Source: Pardosa pseudoannulata (taxonomy: Eukaryota; Arthropoda; Arachnida; Araneae; Lycosidae). From it: a stretch of DNA of 64,000 nucleotides. The translations under genes were made by a program, and so were the position numbers. Every line of letters starts with the position of its first letter. The first letter of the stretch is position 1. The stretch lies in the NCBI GenBank assembly GCA_032207245.1, contig CM063507.1:91553038-91617037 (forward strand), read 5' to 3'. This document shows positions 12,301 to 24,400 of the stretch, in pieces. The notes under the pieces are model-generated. The model worked only from the letters and a program-made list of their open reading frames with translations, was not told the origin of the DNA and made no database searches.

Positions 12301-15300
12301 CTCCGACACATTTTCGCAGCAAAAATAGTGAAATGGAGTCTTATTTTAAGTGAAAAGAATCACACGAGGTTGTGAATGTTATTAATTTTGCTTATTTTAT
12401 ACACATGCACTTTCTTACAAATGAAAGAAAAATTTTAAATTTTGTAGTTCACCATAGTGTGATATCTTTGGAAACAACCCGCACAGCAGAATACTTTTCA
12501 ATGTTCTGCAACAGGCTTTCAGATAACCAAAAATGTTCTGCAGGAGATATATTTATTTTATCCTATATTTACTCTCCCACAATACTATTCTTATTGTAGT
12601 ACATTTTCATCTTTATCAATATGTATAACTAAAAATATTTATTAAAACAGTGCTACTTGGAATTTAGAAAAATATTTGCAGGGTATCTGCTAAAATAAAA
12701 ATTTTCAAATCCATGACTTTTCATGACTTTCCCTGATTTAGCAGATCATTTTCCATGACTTTAAAAAGCTTTCGTTAAAGTATATATGGATAAAAAGTCT
12801 GATGTACATACAAATAAAATATATGCTTTTAGAGAAATTACAGGAATTTTATCATAAAAATACTATAAACTTACTTTATAAACTCACATACATAAAAATA
12901 AATCGTTGTATCTACATACTTAAGTTTAATCATATAGCAATTTTTCAATGAAAATGTTTCCAATTTGAATTCAGGATACTTTGGTATTATCCAGGTGACC
13001 ATGAATAATAGCCAAATATAACCCTATAATGTTTATATACAATATCCCTAGAATAAACTTATATTTTATGCAAAAATCTTAACTAATTTTTATTAAAAAA
13101 TAATAATTATTATTGTATTAATAAAATTTTAATCTACAATTTAAGAAAAAACCAGAATAATATACATTTACCCACCCATTAAGCTTTCTTGCTTTGAGTT
13201 TCCTTGGTGAACAAATTTTACTGGGCAATAGGGTCAATAGGATAATACATAAATACCAAACTCAGTAACTTCAGCCAAATGACAAGTAAAAATAGAATTA
13301 AACAATTCAATGCATTTTTTTTAATCGGTAGTTTAGCGGATCCATGACTTTCACTCATTTTACTTGAAAAATCAAGACTTTCCATGACAAAATTAATCCA
13401 TTGTATAAATCCATGATTTTCCATGACTTTCCCTGACTTTCCATGTGCGCGGAAACCATGTATTTGTATTAAAACAAGGCATTAACATAGAATTTACTAT
13501 TGATGCAAGATATTTTAAGATATCACTACGATGATAAAAATGGGACTGATAATTTGGCCCAAACATTAATGCAAGGGAAGTTTTTAGGATAGGTGGATCG
13601 CGAGCTATCTATCACACTAGTAGGGTGTAGGGATGACAAAGAAATGACAACTCTCCCAAACGGTTATTGACTGCAAATTTGGCAAGACACCTGAAATTCA
13701 AAGTAAACCTTAGTACTTTCAAGTTTGTAGTTTCCTTTAAAAATATTTTGTCATAAATTTAATTTTTCTCACCGTTCTTATAAAGTTTGGAACTGCCACT
13801 TCAACTTGTACCCCCCCTTCCACGATTCTTTCCTACTTACAGAAAACCATCAATATACATATAAATTAAGGAAAAAAAGTTTTTCCGCGAGCCGTGATTG
13901 TTCTGCAGCAGAGCCAGCAGTTCTGCGACGTGTGTCACACTTTTTGGCACATTCTGCTTCGGGGGAAACAACCTCCCACATACAATCTGGGTTTGCTTGG
14001 GTAATATCATTTCGAAACCACTACTTAAAGTATCAGAATTATAATCAACATTTGTCTTTTGCAATACCTTTTAATTCTTCACTACCACTCAACTCTAAAT
14101 TGTGCGGCTAACCATAAATAAGGTCAAACAGTGATTTAATCATAACTGTACAGAGACTCAGCTCATTTTAACTACAGATAACAAATGCCAAAGCTGACAA
14201 TTCTGCAGTATCTTAAGCGTAATCATGCTAAAAACATTTGGCTCTGCAGTTCTGTAGACTCCACTGCGGAACAAATGTTAGATGACCCCGTAGCAGAGCC
14301 AACAGACCACTAAGGGTTAAAATATAATATTTATCCAGTTTTTATAATACCATATCTGATATTGTTGATACTTTAAAATTTCAACCATGACTTTTTGTTG
14401 AATATGGTTTTAGATGGAATAAAACAATATACAACTAAGGCCCAATTTATAAAATTATGGACTATAGGCACAAATCCCTTTCATAAAACATAATCAGATA
14501 CAAAAATCAATAATGCAAAACTGACTTGATCTTAAAAACAGTGCTATATACTAAGCAGCATATCTATTATGCAGGGTTGGAAAAAAATCATGATTTTTTT
14601 AAAAATAAAAAGAATCAGATCTATTTGATTTAAATCAGATTTTTTTTTATTTAAATCAGATTTTTTTATATTTTTTTCTGAATACTAATTTTAATTGTTG
14701 TTTTTATGTTTTTTTGCAATATACATAGAACAGTTTGTTATAAGAAGTAACATCTTATCTATCTAGTATACTGCACACACGGATTACCTAAAATTAAATA
14801 TATAAATTTCAATCTAAATACATTCCATTACTTTGTAATTGGATAGTGCAAACTAAATAAGATGTCAATTTAAAGAACATATTAAATATTCAATTAATGC
14901 AAACTATTTATTTAAAAAAACAAATCATAATTATTTCAATATTTTTCAAGCACCGAATGATGGATTTAATTATTTCAATAAAAACACTCGCTTTGATGCT
15001 TTATCCACTCCTGATTGGTTACGAAGGCTAGAACGAACAATACCAAAAGAAGAAAACTGTCTTTCCATTCCGGCAGAGGAAGCCACAACTGTTGTTATTG
15101 GGTAGACAAACTGGATTTCAAGTTCTGTAATACTCTCTTTGACTCCCATTACATGAAATGAATTTCACTAGTCATAACTAGTCATTGTACCTACCCCTAC
15201 TACATACTTTTTGATAACAACCCCTAAATTCTTGGAAAACACATCCTATCTATTTACACTCAATTACTTATTGGTACTACTGTGCTGACTGATTCCCAAT

Positions 15301-18300
15301 TCTCCTGTCTTTGGAATATAGGTTTTAAAAGAGAAAAAAAATATTTAAATCAATGATTAAAAAAAATAAACTGATTTAAATCACGCCAACCCTTGTTAAT
15401 TTATTTCTTAATTTAACTTTTTGTTCTCAAATCATAGTAAGATGTAGCTATACATAAATATATAATGCATTTGAGGGTCAGTAAACTTTAATCAATGTAT
15501 TATTTGTTATATAAAGCAGCAAGACTTATTGCAGAAAAGGCAACAAAATGTCAGAAAGTAATTGCTATTTAAGTCCAACAATTTTTCTGAAATCGAAAAG
15601 AAAAGAAACTTAACTAAAGAATTGCATACATAGTATCATACATTACATTACAATTTATAAAAACAAATTATGGTAAAGTTCTGAATAAATTAATACCTCA
15701 AAAACATCTTCAAAGATAGGTTTGTCATCAATCATTTCTTGTGTGATTCCTGTAAGCTGTAATTTAAAAGAAAATATATCAAAAATAAGCAGACAAAGTC
15801 AGTTTTAAAAAAGTATTTGATACACTCTTAATATTAAAAAAGCCTTTTTTATTTCAAGCATAAAATTAATACATTTATAAATATGAGACATATTTCTGGT
15901 AACAATAAACACTAGATAACATATCTTAATACAATTAAAAATAAATAAATAAATATTAGTAAAAACATTTCTTGAGAAGAAATAATCTAGGTAAGAAAAT
16001 TAAATACCCACTTAATGTATTGATGTTATGAAGATTGAAAGACCAACGTGTTGTTAAATGTTATCCCAAATCCTTATTTGCCAGAAACTACAATATGGAT
16101 GTTTTCACAAATTCAGTGAAAATGTGTGGAATATGAAGAAAAAATATGTAGATTGCTATAAAATGTAAATTAAACAGTACTTAGTAAATGTATGCTCAAT
16201 TTGATTCTTATCTGCCCATGTACATATAACATTGAAATAACAGAAACAGTCCTGATATTTTCTAAGTTTTTTTATGTGTAATTAAATCAATTTACTCACC
16301 TAAAACAAACATTACAGGCATTGCTATTTCTAAGTTTTTCAGCCCTTTTTTCCAGCTAAATATATTTAGGGTATTATTAGATCTATATATATATTTACTT
16401 ATATTAGTTATAACAAAGAAGCTTAATAGACATTAAAATTTTCTGATGTTTACTGTTACTTTTAGCATTTATTTTTTGGTTTAGCAGGTTTCCCACTCTT
16501 TTCCAGAACAAAAATTAAGGACTTTTTAAGGACCAAATTAACTTTTTATAAGGACCTACTTGAAATACTCAACAAAACGACATAAACTCTATTTCCTGAG
16601 GAACACATTTTAATGATTCTACTAGTAGTGAATTGATTATGAATCGGACAAGGCATGTTCAATAAATGCCCTACAATATTTTAGAATGTTTTTAAAAATG
16701 CCTAAAAATTAATATAAGATAAATCTATTTGACAAAAACTAATTTTGAAAAATGTACATCTAAAGTTTTTTGAATGATCAAACTAAAAATAAATTGTGAA
16801 TAAAATACAGTATTATAAACAGTACTTTCTGAGGGTTTAAAAACGACATATATATATATATGTATGTATGTATGTATTTATATACCAGTTGATTATACCC
16901 AACGTTCCCTGTGAAAGAAGAAAATTTTAGACTTTTCTATTACATTCAATGCAAGGAAAATTAAACTTCCATAAGTAACTGAAATATCTACAAACCCCCC
17001 CCCCCAACCTCCATGCTTCAATTATTTCAAATCTGCATGACTGTTCGCTATTAAGGAAGGGCAGCTGTCTTTATATTTTAAATTTTTTTTCAGTATGCGA
17101 AAGATTATTTGTCAAATAAGTTTTCTACTTCGTGACCATAATAAGTACTAATAAACTAAAAGTATTTTCATAAATTTTTAAGGATATCAAGGAAAGGAAT
17201 TTTGACTAACTACAGTAATACAATGAAAGCATATATGTATTTGAGGATTTTCTTTATTATTAACACTGCACTTTTGGTTAGAAAATGTTAAAGAATGTTA
17301 TGAACATTAACAAATATTTTATATATTCTTTGACCAGTGCTTATCACCTGCATTAGCATTCTTAGAACCAGTTTTGGGCAAGTTTAATTCGGAATTTATA
17401 AAACAAGAAACTTCAGAGAGTATGGTAAAAACCAATAGGAAATAATGTGACGACGGCAGGTCATGTAGATGGAGAAACTGATTGTGTTCCAATTTAAAAA
17501 TTAAGGAGTTTTTAAGGACCTTTGATGAAAATTAAGTAGTTTTAAGAGACCTTAAAAATGAAAGCTGAAATTAAGGAGTTCTTAAGGACTTTTAAGGACC
17601 ATGTGAACCCTGTTTAGTCAAATTTAATCAAAAAATATAACTATTTCTTCTATGTTATTTTTTATTTATTATACTTATGGCTGAAATTGTTAATGTTTCT
17701 TTAATGACTTTAACTTTATTTCTACTTAAAAGATTATTTATATATTTACTACTACTGTTTTTCCAAATGACCCACTATTTTTCACAGGTTAGAAGCATAA
17801 TATCCACTATCTTTTTGATACATTGCCGTGTAAACATGGCTGCTGTCACACACTTGCAGCTGTAGCCTAAATTTACTTTTACTTTCATCCATTCTCATAT
17901 CCTTGTGAACAAAAGATTAGACCGTAGTGCTCCAAACCAAACCAATGCATGAAATCAAACTTTGTATGTGGGGCATGTTCTTGTATGTGGGAAATAATTT
18001 TAACACATTTTGTAATTTCTATAGAAATTTTAAATCAGGGTTCCTGCTCTTTTTATAGAACAAAAATTAAGGACTTTTTAAGGAATTTCTAAAGACCAAA
18101 GCAACTTTTTATAAACACTTACTTGAAATACATGACATAATGGCATAAACCCTATTTCCCGAGGAAGATATTTTAATGATTATGAACCAGATAAGACACG
18201 TTCAAAAAATGCCCTACAATATTTCAGAATTCAGTTTTTAAAAATGCTTAAAAACTAATATAAGATAAATCTATTTGATGAAAGCTAATTTTGAAAAATC

Positions 18301-18387
18301 CACATCTAATGAATGATCAAACTAAAAATAAATTGTGAATAAAAACAACATAATAAACAGTACTTCCTGACAGTTTAAAAATGACTC

Positions 18388-18418
<31 letters not shown>

Positions 18419-19135
18419 CTTGCAACTGCTCAGGTACTTTGAAAAAGGTGAGAAAAGTGACAAATAATACAGGATAAGTGACTAAAAAGTGACTAAACAT
18501 TGAAAAAAAAAAAGGCGATATTTTTCTCCTCTTGATTACAGATGCTATTATTAAGATTTTTCTATTTATTTTAACTCTAAATCAAACGACATGATTTTAG
18601 CGTCAAATACAAAATATGTTTAAAATTTTGTTTAACATAACTCAACATTGCTTTTTATTCAAGAAAATCTATAAATTAGATTTGAATACATACAATACAT
18701 TAATTTTATAATCACAATTTTCTGCATATATTAATGATGTTTTGAAATATGTACATATCGAGATTAGAGTATCTAAACAAAAATTGTGAAGAAAAAGAGA
18801 AATGTATGCTTTGACGTAAGTTACTTTAATATATTAAATGCACATTTCAGTACAAATGTAGATTTCAGGAAATTCTTTGCGAATTTTTAAAATCACTAAA
18901 TTCTGGAAACCATGACAATTACATTTTAATAAAAAAATAAGATTAGAACATCCCATTTTGGTCTTTTATTTAAATATTTTGGTAATAATTATGATTTTTT
19001 TTCAACATTAGACTTTTGCTGTGATACACCAAGAAAAAGGTGACTAAAAGTGACTGTTTACTTAAAAAAGTGACTAAAAGTGATCAATTGTAAAAAAAGT
19101 GACTAAAGGTGAGAAAAGTGATGGAATTGAAAGCC

Positions 19136-19168
<33 letters not shown>

Positions 19169-20419
19169 TGTATGAATATACTAGCTGATTATACCTGACG
19201 TTGCCTGGGAAGGAAGAAAGTTTTAGACTTTTCTATTACATTGAATGCAAGGAAAATTAAACTTCCATAAGTAACTGAAATATCTACAAACCCCCATCCT
19301 CCATGCTTCGTATAATTAAAATCTGCATGACTGTTAGCTATTATTAAAGGGCAGCTGAGTTTATACTTTAAACTTTTTCAGTATGCGAAAGATTATATAT
19401 TTGTCAAATAAGTAACTAAAAAAAAAACTGTCATATAAGAAAACTAATAGGAAATCTCATGAGGATGGCAGATTTTGTAGATGGAGAAATTGATTGCATT
19501 CCAATTTAAAAATTAAGGAGTTTTTAAGGACCTTTGAAAAAAATTAAGTAGTTTTAAGAGAGATTAAAAATGAAAGCTGAAATTAAGGAGTTCTTAAGGA
19601 CTTTTAAGAACCGTAGAAACCCTGTAAATATATTATGAAACAATCTAATGAATACTTTGCTGCTAGACATAATATAAAGAAGTTTTTCAACTGTAGTTAA
19701 TACAAAATGTGTTAATAACAGGAATTAATGCATTAATAATGGGAGAGATGGGGGCTTGTAATTCCTTCCCCCATATGGATTGCTGTATTAATTATGAGAT
19801 ATGAGTTGAAGAGAGAGGTTCTTCTCTCTGTCCTCTGGGAAAATTTCGTATTACATCCCTAACATAGGTTAGTTATAAAATAGCGTAGTTATTTTTTTAA
19901 CTTACTTCAGTACAAAATGAAGTCAACTGGGGATTCACAACTGGACGAACATACGAATGAAATATTGACTCAGTTTCAAAAGTTTCACCGTTTATTTTAA
20001 TCACCGGAAACTCTATTATTTCCTATGGAAGAAAGTTGAAAATTATTTAAGAATAAAACTTTAACAGTAAAATTTATATAAAGTGTACATATATATTGTT
20101 TACGATTTAAAGTCCCTTTTATACGCATATAAAAATCTTTTCCAAGATAAAAGGATGGAAAAGATACCTGTGGTACGACAGTAACGGGTGAATCACAAGT
20201 TGCTTCAAAATCCAGCACAAGAAAATAATCAAATTTTTGTTTTTTCCTTTCATATGTTCTTGGGGGAAGTTTCAAAAACGGTGGAGGGACGAAAGTTGTT
20301 TCTACTTCAGTATTTGTTTCGGCAATTTTGGCACAGTAACGACTGCATACCTTTAAAAAATTACTCTTAGGAGTTAGAGTCCTAGGCACTCGTAAAAATA
20401 TTCTCTGTAAGCAGTTCAT
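9294..20419 (-). CDS. ERI1/ERI3-like 3'-5' exoribonuclease, five exons, 3' end missing
   Basis: Predicted DEDDh-family 3'-5' exoribonuclease of the ERI1/ERI3/Snipper group, which trims structured or small RNAs. Coding exons in order: 20419-20168, 20022-19906, 15756-15697, 12132-12044 and 9366-9294. Each has GT-AG borders and compatible phases. The joined reading gives about 196 residues. ExoI motif LDFEATCD (residues 70-77) supplies the first Asp and Glu. The second catalytic Asp lies in GDWDLK (exon 4). The segment IPVPDYMKSWINLK (exon 5) matches the usual family segment after ExoII. The ExoIII block with the last His and Asp is not seen between 1 and 9293 and probably lies beyond the left edge. 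Order and wording of motifs look closest to ERI3 rather than ERI1, and no SAP domain precedes the nuclease. The first 30 residues are basic and hydrophobic, which could be a mitochondrial presequence (inference). The introns are loaded with transposons. Confidence 0.88.
10091..11331. mobile_element. TIR DNA element of about 1.24 kb
   Basis: The left end tggcgtgcggtaggttttc with inner tgcagggtgtgcag is mirrored by the right end (minus strand: tggcatgtggcccatatg with inner tgcagggtgtcac). The right terminus also holds a small hairpin, cagggtgt..acaccctg. A GC-rich block at 10340-10530 is out of character with the rest and could be captured sequence or a relic of a coding region. No clear target duplication. 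Confidence 0.6.
11405..11765 (+). pseudogene. piggyBac transposase N-terminal remnant
   Basis: The plus strand reads an acidic N-terminus (EIDEGNFGSEDSIYVLF.., then DMDNEEENIV), a frameshift, then ISIDGTVWKKIEQG and HTIFREISSPIGYVMYNI. The 'DGTVW..' and 'IF.....GP.GYA' wording is the start of the piggyBac DDE domain (DDE_Tnp_1_7). It ends in A-rich sequence at 11770. No ends identified. Confidence 0.65.
12044..12132 (-). CDS. ERI3-like exon 4 (ExoII aspartate)
   Basis: 29 codons plus two bases. It reads QFHRWLEEENLLDG..FATVGDWDLKY and carries the ExoII aspartate in GDWDLK. Donor gtaagt, phase 2. Confidence 0.86.
12258..14316. mobile_element. TTAA-flanked piggyBac-like element, 2.06 kb
   Basis: TTAA at 12254-12257 and 14317-14320 flank inverted ends CCCTTAGTGCTCTG / CAGACCACTAAGGG. 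TTAA duplication and CCCTT ends are piggyBac features. No intact transposase. Many TTCTGCAG/GCAGAGCC motifs cluster near both ends. Carries a nested hAT at 12679-13460. Lies in intron 3 of the ERI3-like gene. Confidence 0.68.
12679..13460. mobile_element. hAT-like MITE with 6-bp target duplication TATTTG
   Basis: Ends CAGGGTATCTGC / GCGCGGAAACCATG, inner inverted 'tccatgactttccctga' motifs, 782 bp. Perfect direct flanks TATTTG at 12673-12678 and 13461-13466. The repeat copy at 43.5 kb has a single TATTTG and no insertion, proving the borders. Confidence 0.85.
14572..15395. mobile_element. hAT-like element family D, copy 1
   Basis: Ends CAGGGTTGG / CCAACCCTTG with AT-rich 'gatttaaatca' subterminal repeats. 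The body shows partial similarity to 44487-44976. Confidence 0.65.
15697..15756 (-). CDS. ERI3-like exon 3
   Basis: 20 codons, LTGITQEMIDDKPIFEDVFE, with acceptor ttacag and donor gtatta. It is short and easily missed by ORF scans. Phase 0 at both ends. Confidence 0.85.
15757..16484. other. Intron 2 of the ERI3-like gene, AT-rich
   Basis: No repeat or gene recognised before the element at 16485. Confidence 0.5.
16485..17612 (+). mobile_element. hAT-like family C, copy 1, 5-bp target duplication TTTAG
   Basis: 1,128 bp. Ends CAGGTTTCCCACTC / GTGAACCCTG, with inward 'ttaaggactttttaagga' repeats. TTTAG occurs at 16480-16484 and again at 17613-17617. Internal (TA)n run at 16850. No transposase frame. 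Confidence 0.8.
18036..19624 (+). mobile_element. hAT-like family C, copy 2, 5-bp target duplication TAAAT, interrupted
   Basis: Ends CAGGGTTCCTGCTC / GAAACCCTG flanked by perfect TAAAT (18031-18035, 19625-19629). Interrupted in its internal (TA)n tract by the element at 18415-19137. Without that it would be 866 bp. Confidence 0.82.
18415..19137 (+). mobile_element. TIR element family A, copy 2
   Basis: 723 bp. Ends CAGACTTGCAA / TTGAAAGCCTG. Body closely matches 1720-2432 and 57767-58483. Inserted in a TA microsatellite, so the target duplication cannot be read. Confidence 0.8.
19906..20022 (-). CDS. ERI3-like exon 2
   Basis: 39 codons beginning EIIEFPVIKING and ending LTSFCTE, followed by the donor gtaagt. 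The EIIEFP and PQLTxFCTELTGI landmarks of the family span the exon 2/3 junction. Confidence 0.88.
20168..20419 (-). CDS. ERI3-like exon 1 (start codon and ExoI motif)
   Basis: 84 codons from ATG at 20419 to the donor gtatct. It ends in phase 0 after VVPQ. It contains the Arg/Lys-rich N-terminus, a proline-rich stretch (VPPPFLKLPP) and the ExoI motif FLVLDFEATCD. Confidence 0.88.
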
Positions 20420-20651
20420 ACTGAATATAAAAGAGAAAAGAATGTCAAACTAAAATTCTTCTAGATTTTTGTCCTATTGTTTACATAGGTAAAACCCATG
20501 CATCAATCGAATATTTACACAACTCAATTCGATTTTGGAAAATGAAAATAACTTTTTATTAATTCGAATGTCGAGTGGAATAAATAAACCAAGGGGGTGA
20601 AACATAGCGAATTATAGACACAAATTGAAAGATTTGCTGAGTTTATGATTT

Positions 20652-20718
<67 letters not shown>

Positions 20719-21335
20719 CGTGACAGTTTATTTCCTCTCAAATTATTTTTGTCATTTTAACGAAATAACTTGGGAATAATACTCAATATTTTGTCACAGG
20801 GATATTTTTAACATTAATATTTTACCTGAATTACCATTAATATTTTAGCATGAATCTAACTTTAAATATTTTCTAAATCAGTGTAAAAATATTAGAAAGA
20901 GTTAATTTTAAAACCTCTGTACATTACAAAATCAAATTAATTTAGAAATTTTTATACACTTATATAAATAGAACGATTTCATGAAACGTCATGAACTGCT
21001 TTATGCCCTTTCCATTCATGTTTAAGATAGCAGTTTATACAACCAATAAGCTGCCCTTCCGTTTTAAATTAAAGCCAGAATCGCCAAAAGTTGAGATGTG
21101 AACTGCTGCATGAAATCGCCACATTGAAACTCAAAATAAATTATAATTATACATAACCTGTTTCATACTTTTTTATATGAAGCTACCCTAGAGAATTGTA
21201 TAATGGTTCTAATATTAAAATATTTCCATATAATTTTAAAGAGGTAATTTCTGAAATAAATTGATATATTGTACATCTCGGGATTTTTGAAATGCAATGA
21301 ATGTATCTTCACAATTTCTATTCAGATTTCTCTTT
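20420..21335. other. Intergenic region between divergent genes
   Basis: About 1 kb between the ERI3-like start codon and the coiled-coil gene start. It holds a (TA)n tract and presumably both promoters. No other gene seen. Confidence 0.5.
20656..20717. repeat. (TA)n microsatellite
   Basis: About 31 uninterrupted AT dinucleotides between the two divergent gene starts. Confidence 0.95.
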
Positions 21336-21346
21336 CACGTGATTGG
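21336..21346 (+). promoter_or_regulatory. E-box plus inverted CCAAT box upstream of the coiled-coil gene
   Basis: CACGTG at 21336-21341 abuts ATTGG (inverted CCAAT) at 21342-21346, about 100 bp before the proposed start codon. Such a pair is typical of proximal promoters. There is no obvious TATA box at a fixed distance. Assignment is by position and motif only. Confidence 0.35.
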
Positions 21347-21439
21347 ATAAAATAAGCAGACGATACTAAACGAAAACAAAAAAATTGAATTATTCTTCAA
21401 AATACTTTCAAGTTCATTTTTCTATTGCTGTGGAGAAAA

Positions 21440-21442
21440 ATG
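21440..21442 (+). CDS. Exon 1 coding part: start codon only
   Basis: The sequence gagaaaaATG|gtaagtat places the initiator directly at a consensus 5' splice site. Splicing to 24146 gives ATG GAT ACC GAT in frame with the long exon, with A at -3 and G at +4 in the spliced context. The codon at 24140-24142 is TAA, so the frame cannot be extended upstream without splicing. Confidence 0.6.
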
Positions 21443-24400
21443 GTAAGTATAAAATATAATACTCTCATTAAAATTAATACTGTAAATGGAACGAATATTA
21501 TTATATTAAATCTTTAGTATTATTCACGTACAAAAATATATCTCTCGTTATATTTATAATTTTTGATAAACTGTCGAATTATGAAATATTTTAGTTATAT
21601 CTAATTTTGAACATTTTGAAACATTTAGAAACATTTTAAACAAGGGAAATTTTAAGTATGATTTAGAATTAGTAATATCAATTCCGCTTAAAAATATGTG
21701 CTATAATCAAATGTATTTGAGTGGTCATCCACATTTTAAAAGATTTGAAACTTAATTTCTTTTATTAATATAACACCAGAAAAATTATACTTTAACCCTT
21801 TAGTTGGCCATTTATTTCTCACACAACGTTTTCAAACTTTCGAAACAGAGGTGCTAAATCTATTCAATTGATCAAACAATGAAAGGTAGCACAACATTGA
21901 AGCGGGAATTAGTCTTCTCATCATTACATTCGCAAGACCAATATATTATAATGGGTTTTGCGCTTCTCATAGGTGTATTCTATAAGATTATGAAGATGGG
22001 AAGTAATATCCCCAAAGTGCACGAAAGTGTTATACTTTTAAATTTTCATTATATTGCCCTTTCCCTTTTGCAATTTTGTGCTTTAATCAAGCTGCTTTTG
22101 CCTCTATATTTTTTCTTGATTAAAAATATTCAGATCAGCAACCTTTTCGAATGAATAAATTTATGTGTTAATAGAAAATAATAAACACGATTGAGAATTT
22201 CACAATTTGAAGAAACCACTAAAAAATCCGCGTTTATTTGGGAGGATTCTTTGAAGCTATTTAAAAGGTGAAGCATTTCCAAAGAAAACAGTGTGTTTTA
22301 CTACCTAATGAGAAAATAATTTGTTATAAATATTTAGACGTACTTATCAGCCAAAGTTTTATATGTTATGTACCACATATCACATTTTAAAATTTTCTGC
22401 TAATGTTAGCTTATTGGAATTTTTTAAAAATTTAATTCAAGGTCAAGGTCAAGGTAATTGGGTTAACGGAGTACCTAGCGAAGTGGAAAGTCTTCACTTA
22501 AACCTCCGAACGTGAAAAGATTTTTTAATGTTTATTCTGAAGTCATATTTACGTATAAATTGACTTTTCTTAAAACTATAATTCTACAGCTTACGAGCAC
22601 AATTTTTTATAAATTGTTTCACAGATTTTTTTAACACAGCTTTTGTCCAAAGGACATAAATAATTAACTTAGCCAACTATCGTACTTCTACAGACATAAA
22701 TATAAAAAACTGTGCGTACAGAAATATCAAAAACAATATATGCATTATTTCTACATCATTTAACATATTTTTCCGAATAAGTAAAAAAATAAACTATGAT
22801 CTATTTAAGTTTTGATTGATTGTGTCGATTCTTTTCTAAAGTTAACCAAATAGGTAGAACGCTGCCTCTCGGTACTGAAGTTGGTAGATTCAAATCCCGC
22901 TGCTGGCATGGATGTTCGTAGCCATTCGGAATCGGCTTTAAACAGTAAATCCCGGTCTTATTAGCAGTCATGTAACAAATCTGTAGACATTAACGATCCC
23001 AACCTACCAACCAACCTTTTGACAGTTTGTGTTATGCCTCTTCTACACTATGGCCAATTGCTCACAACTGCACTACGGGCCCTAATGGTGACCTTGGATG
23101 ATGGTTCAAGAATTGCGTCCATACACTGGGCCACTAAATGGACTGATGCGTCCATAGAGTTTACTGCGCACTTGGCTGCTTTCGATGTATGAAGAAAAAT
23201 CGCTTCTGAGGCCATTTTATCTTTTGCCGTCGTTGTCCTCGATAAGCCATGCCCCCTCCACACAGTGGTAATGGCCTGCAATAGATCGTAATGTGGAGGG
23301 GCTTTTAAACAAGCCACATTTAATCTGTCACTGTTTAAGTTTTCATTAAATGATTTGTTAAAAATATCGTTAAAAATTAAATAATGTAAGTTGAGTAATG
23401 TAGTATTGGAATGACGTCATAATGCTGGATAAAAGTTATTTTTACCTATTTATTATGTGACAAATTGATAAATTTAAGCGCCTGCTCTTAACCGGGAAAA
23501 ATAGGGCTTTAAATAATGGCATTAAATGCTAGAAAAGGGGAAAAGGGGTGGATTTCGAACTTTGCTAACCCTAAATCATCAAGAATCCAATATGGATGCT
23601 TCTATCCATTCCAGGTCCAACTGCTTCATAAATTTGAGGACAGACGGACAGATAACTTGGAATATTATTATGTAGGGGATTTAATATGAAAGAACTAGCC
23701 ACATAATTATGTTTTTTTTCGGGCAGTGAGTTACTAACCCCTGAGTTATTTTATAGTTATGAGATAAATCTTTAGCAGCTTATTTACGATTTTTTAAGCA
23801 GACACTATATTTAAAATACTTTATACACTATTAATATACTTGAACTTTATTTATGACGGTATATTTAAGTGAAGTCATATGTATATAAAGATATTTTGTT
23901 GAAATTTGAACTGTAACGGACTATGAGTTGACTTCTGATTTGAGAACAGGCACTTTCGGCATAAAAATTCACGTTCAACTTAGTTTTATTTAAAACGTTA
24001 AAACTCTAAATAAAATAGAAAAAATTAAGTATTTAGCAAACATTGCACCTAAAAAGATTAAATTTTAATATTATATTAAAATTTTTAAAAAACCCGGCCA
24101 TTTGGTATAAAAGTTTCTTATATGTTTGCGTTTGGTTTTTAACAGGATACCGATCTCAAAGACACGATGACCCCTAGTCTAGATTCTTTAGAGACGGCAT
24201 TTTCTGATTCGACCCGCAATATAGTAAGGCAAATAAAAACCGAATGGCAGAAAGTGATGGCGTACAGGAGCGAGCTGTCCTCTAAAGAAGATGAATTGCT
24301 CTCGATGAAAGACAAAGTGGCGCATTTGAATGAATTGAAAAGCCAAAATGAGAAGTACCTGGTTACGAGCCACAGCAGATTGAATAATCTCAAGCAATCG

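Noticed and set aside
21879..22154. 91-codon plus ORF with hydrophobic segments
   Set aside because: Lies in the intron of the coiled-coil gene. AT-driven Phe/Leu/Ile content and no splice or promoter context.
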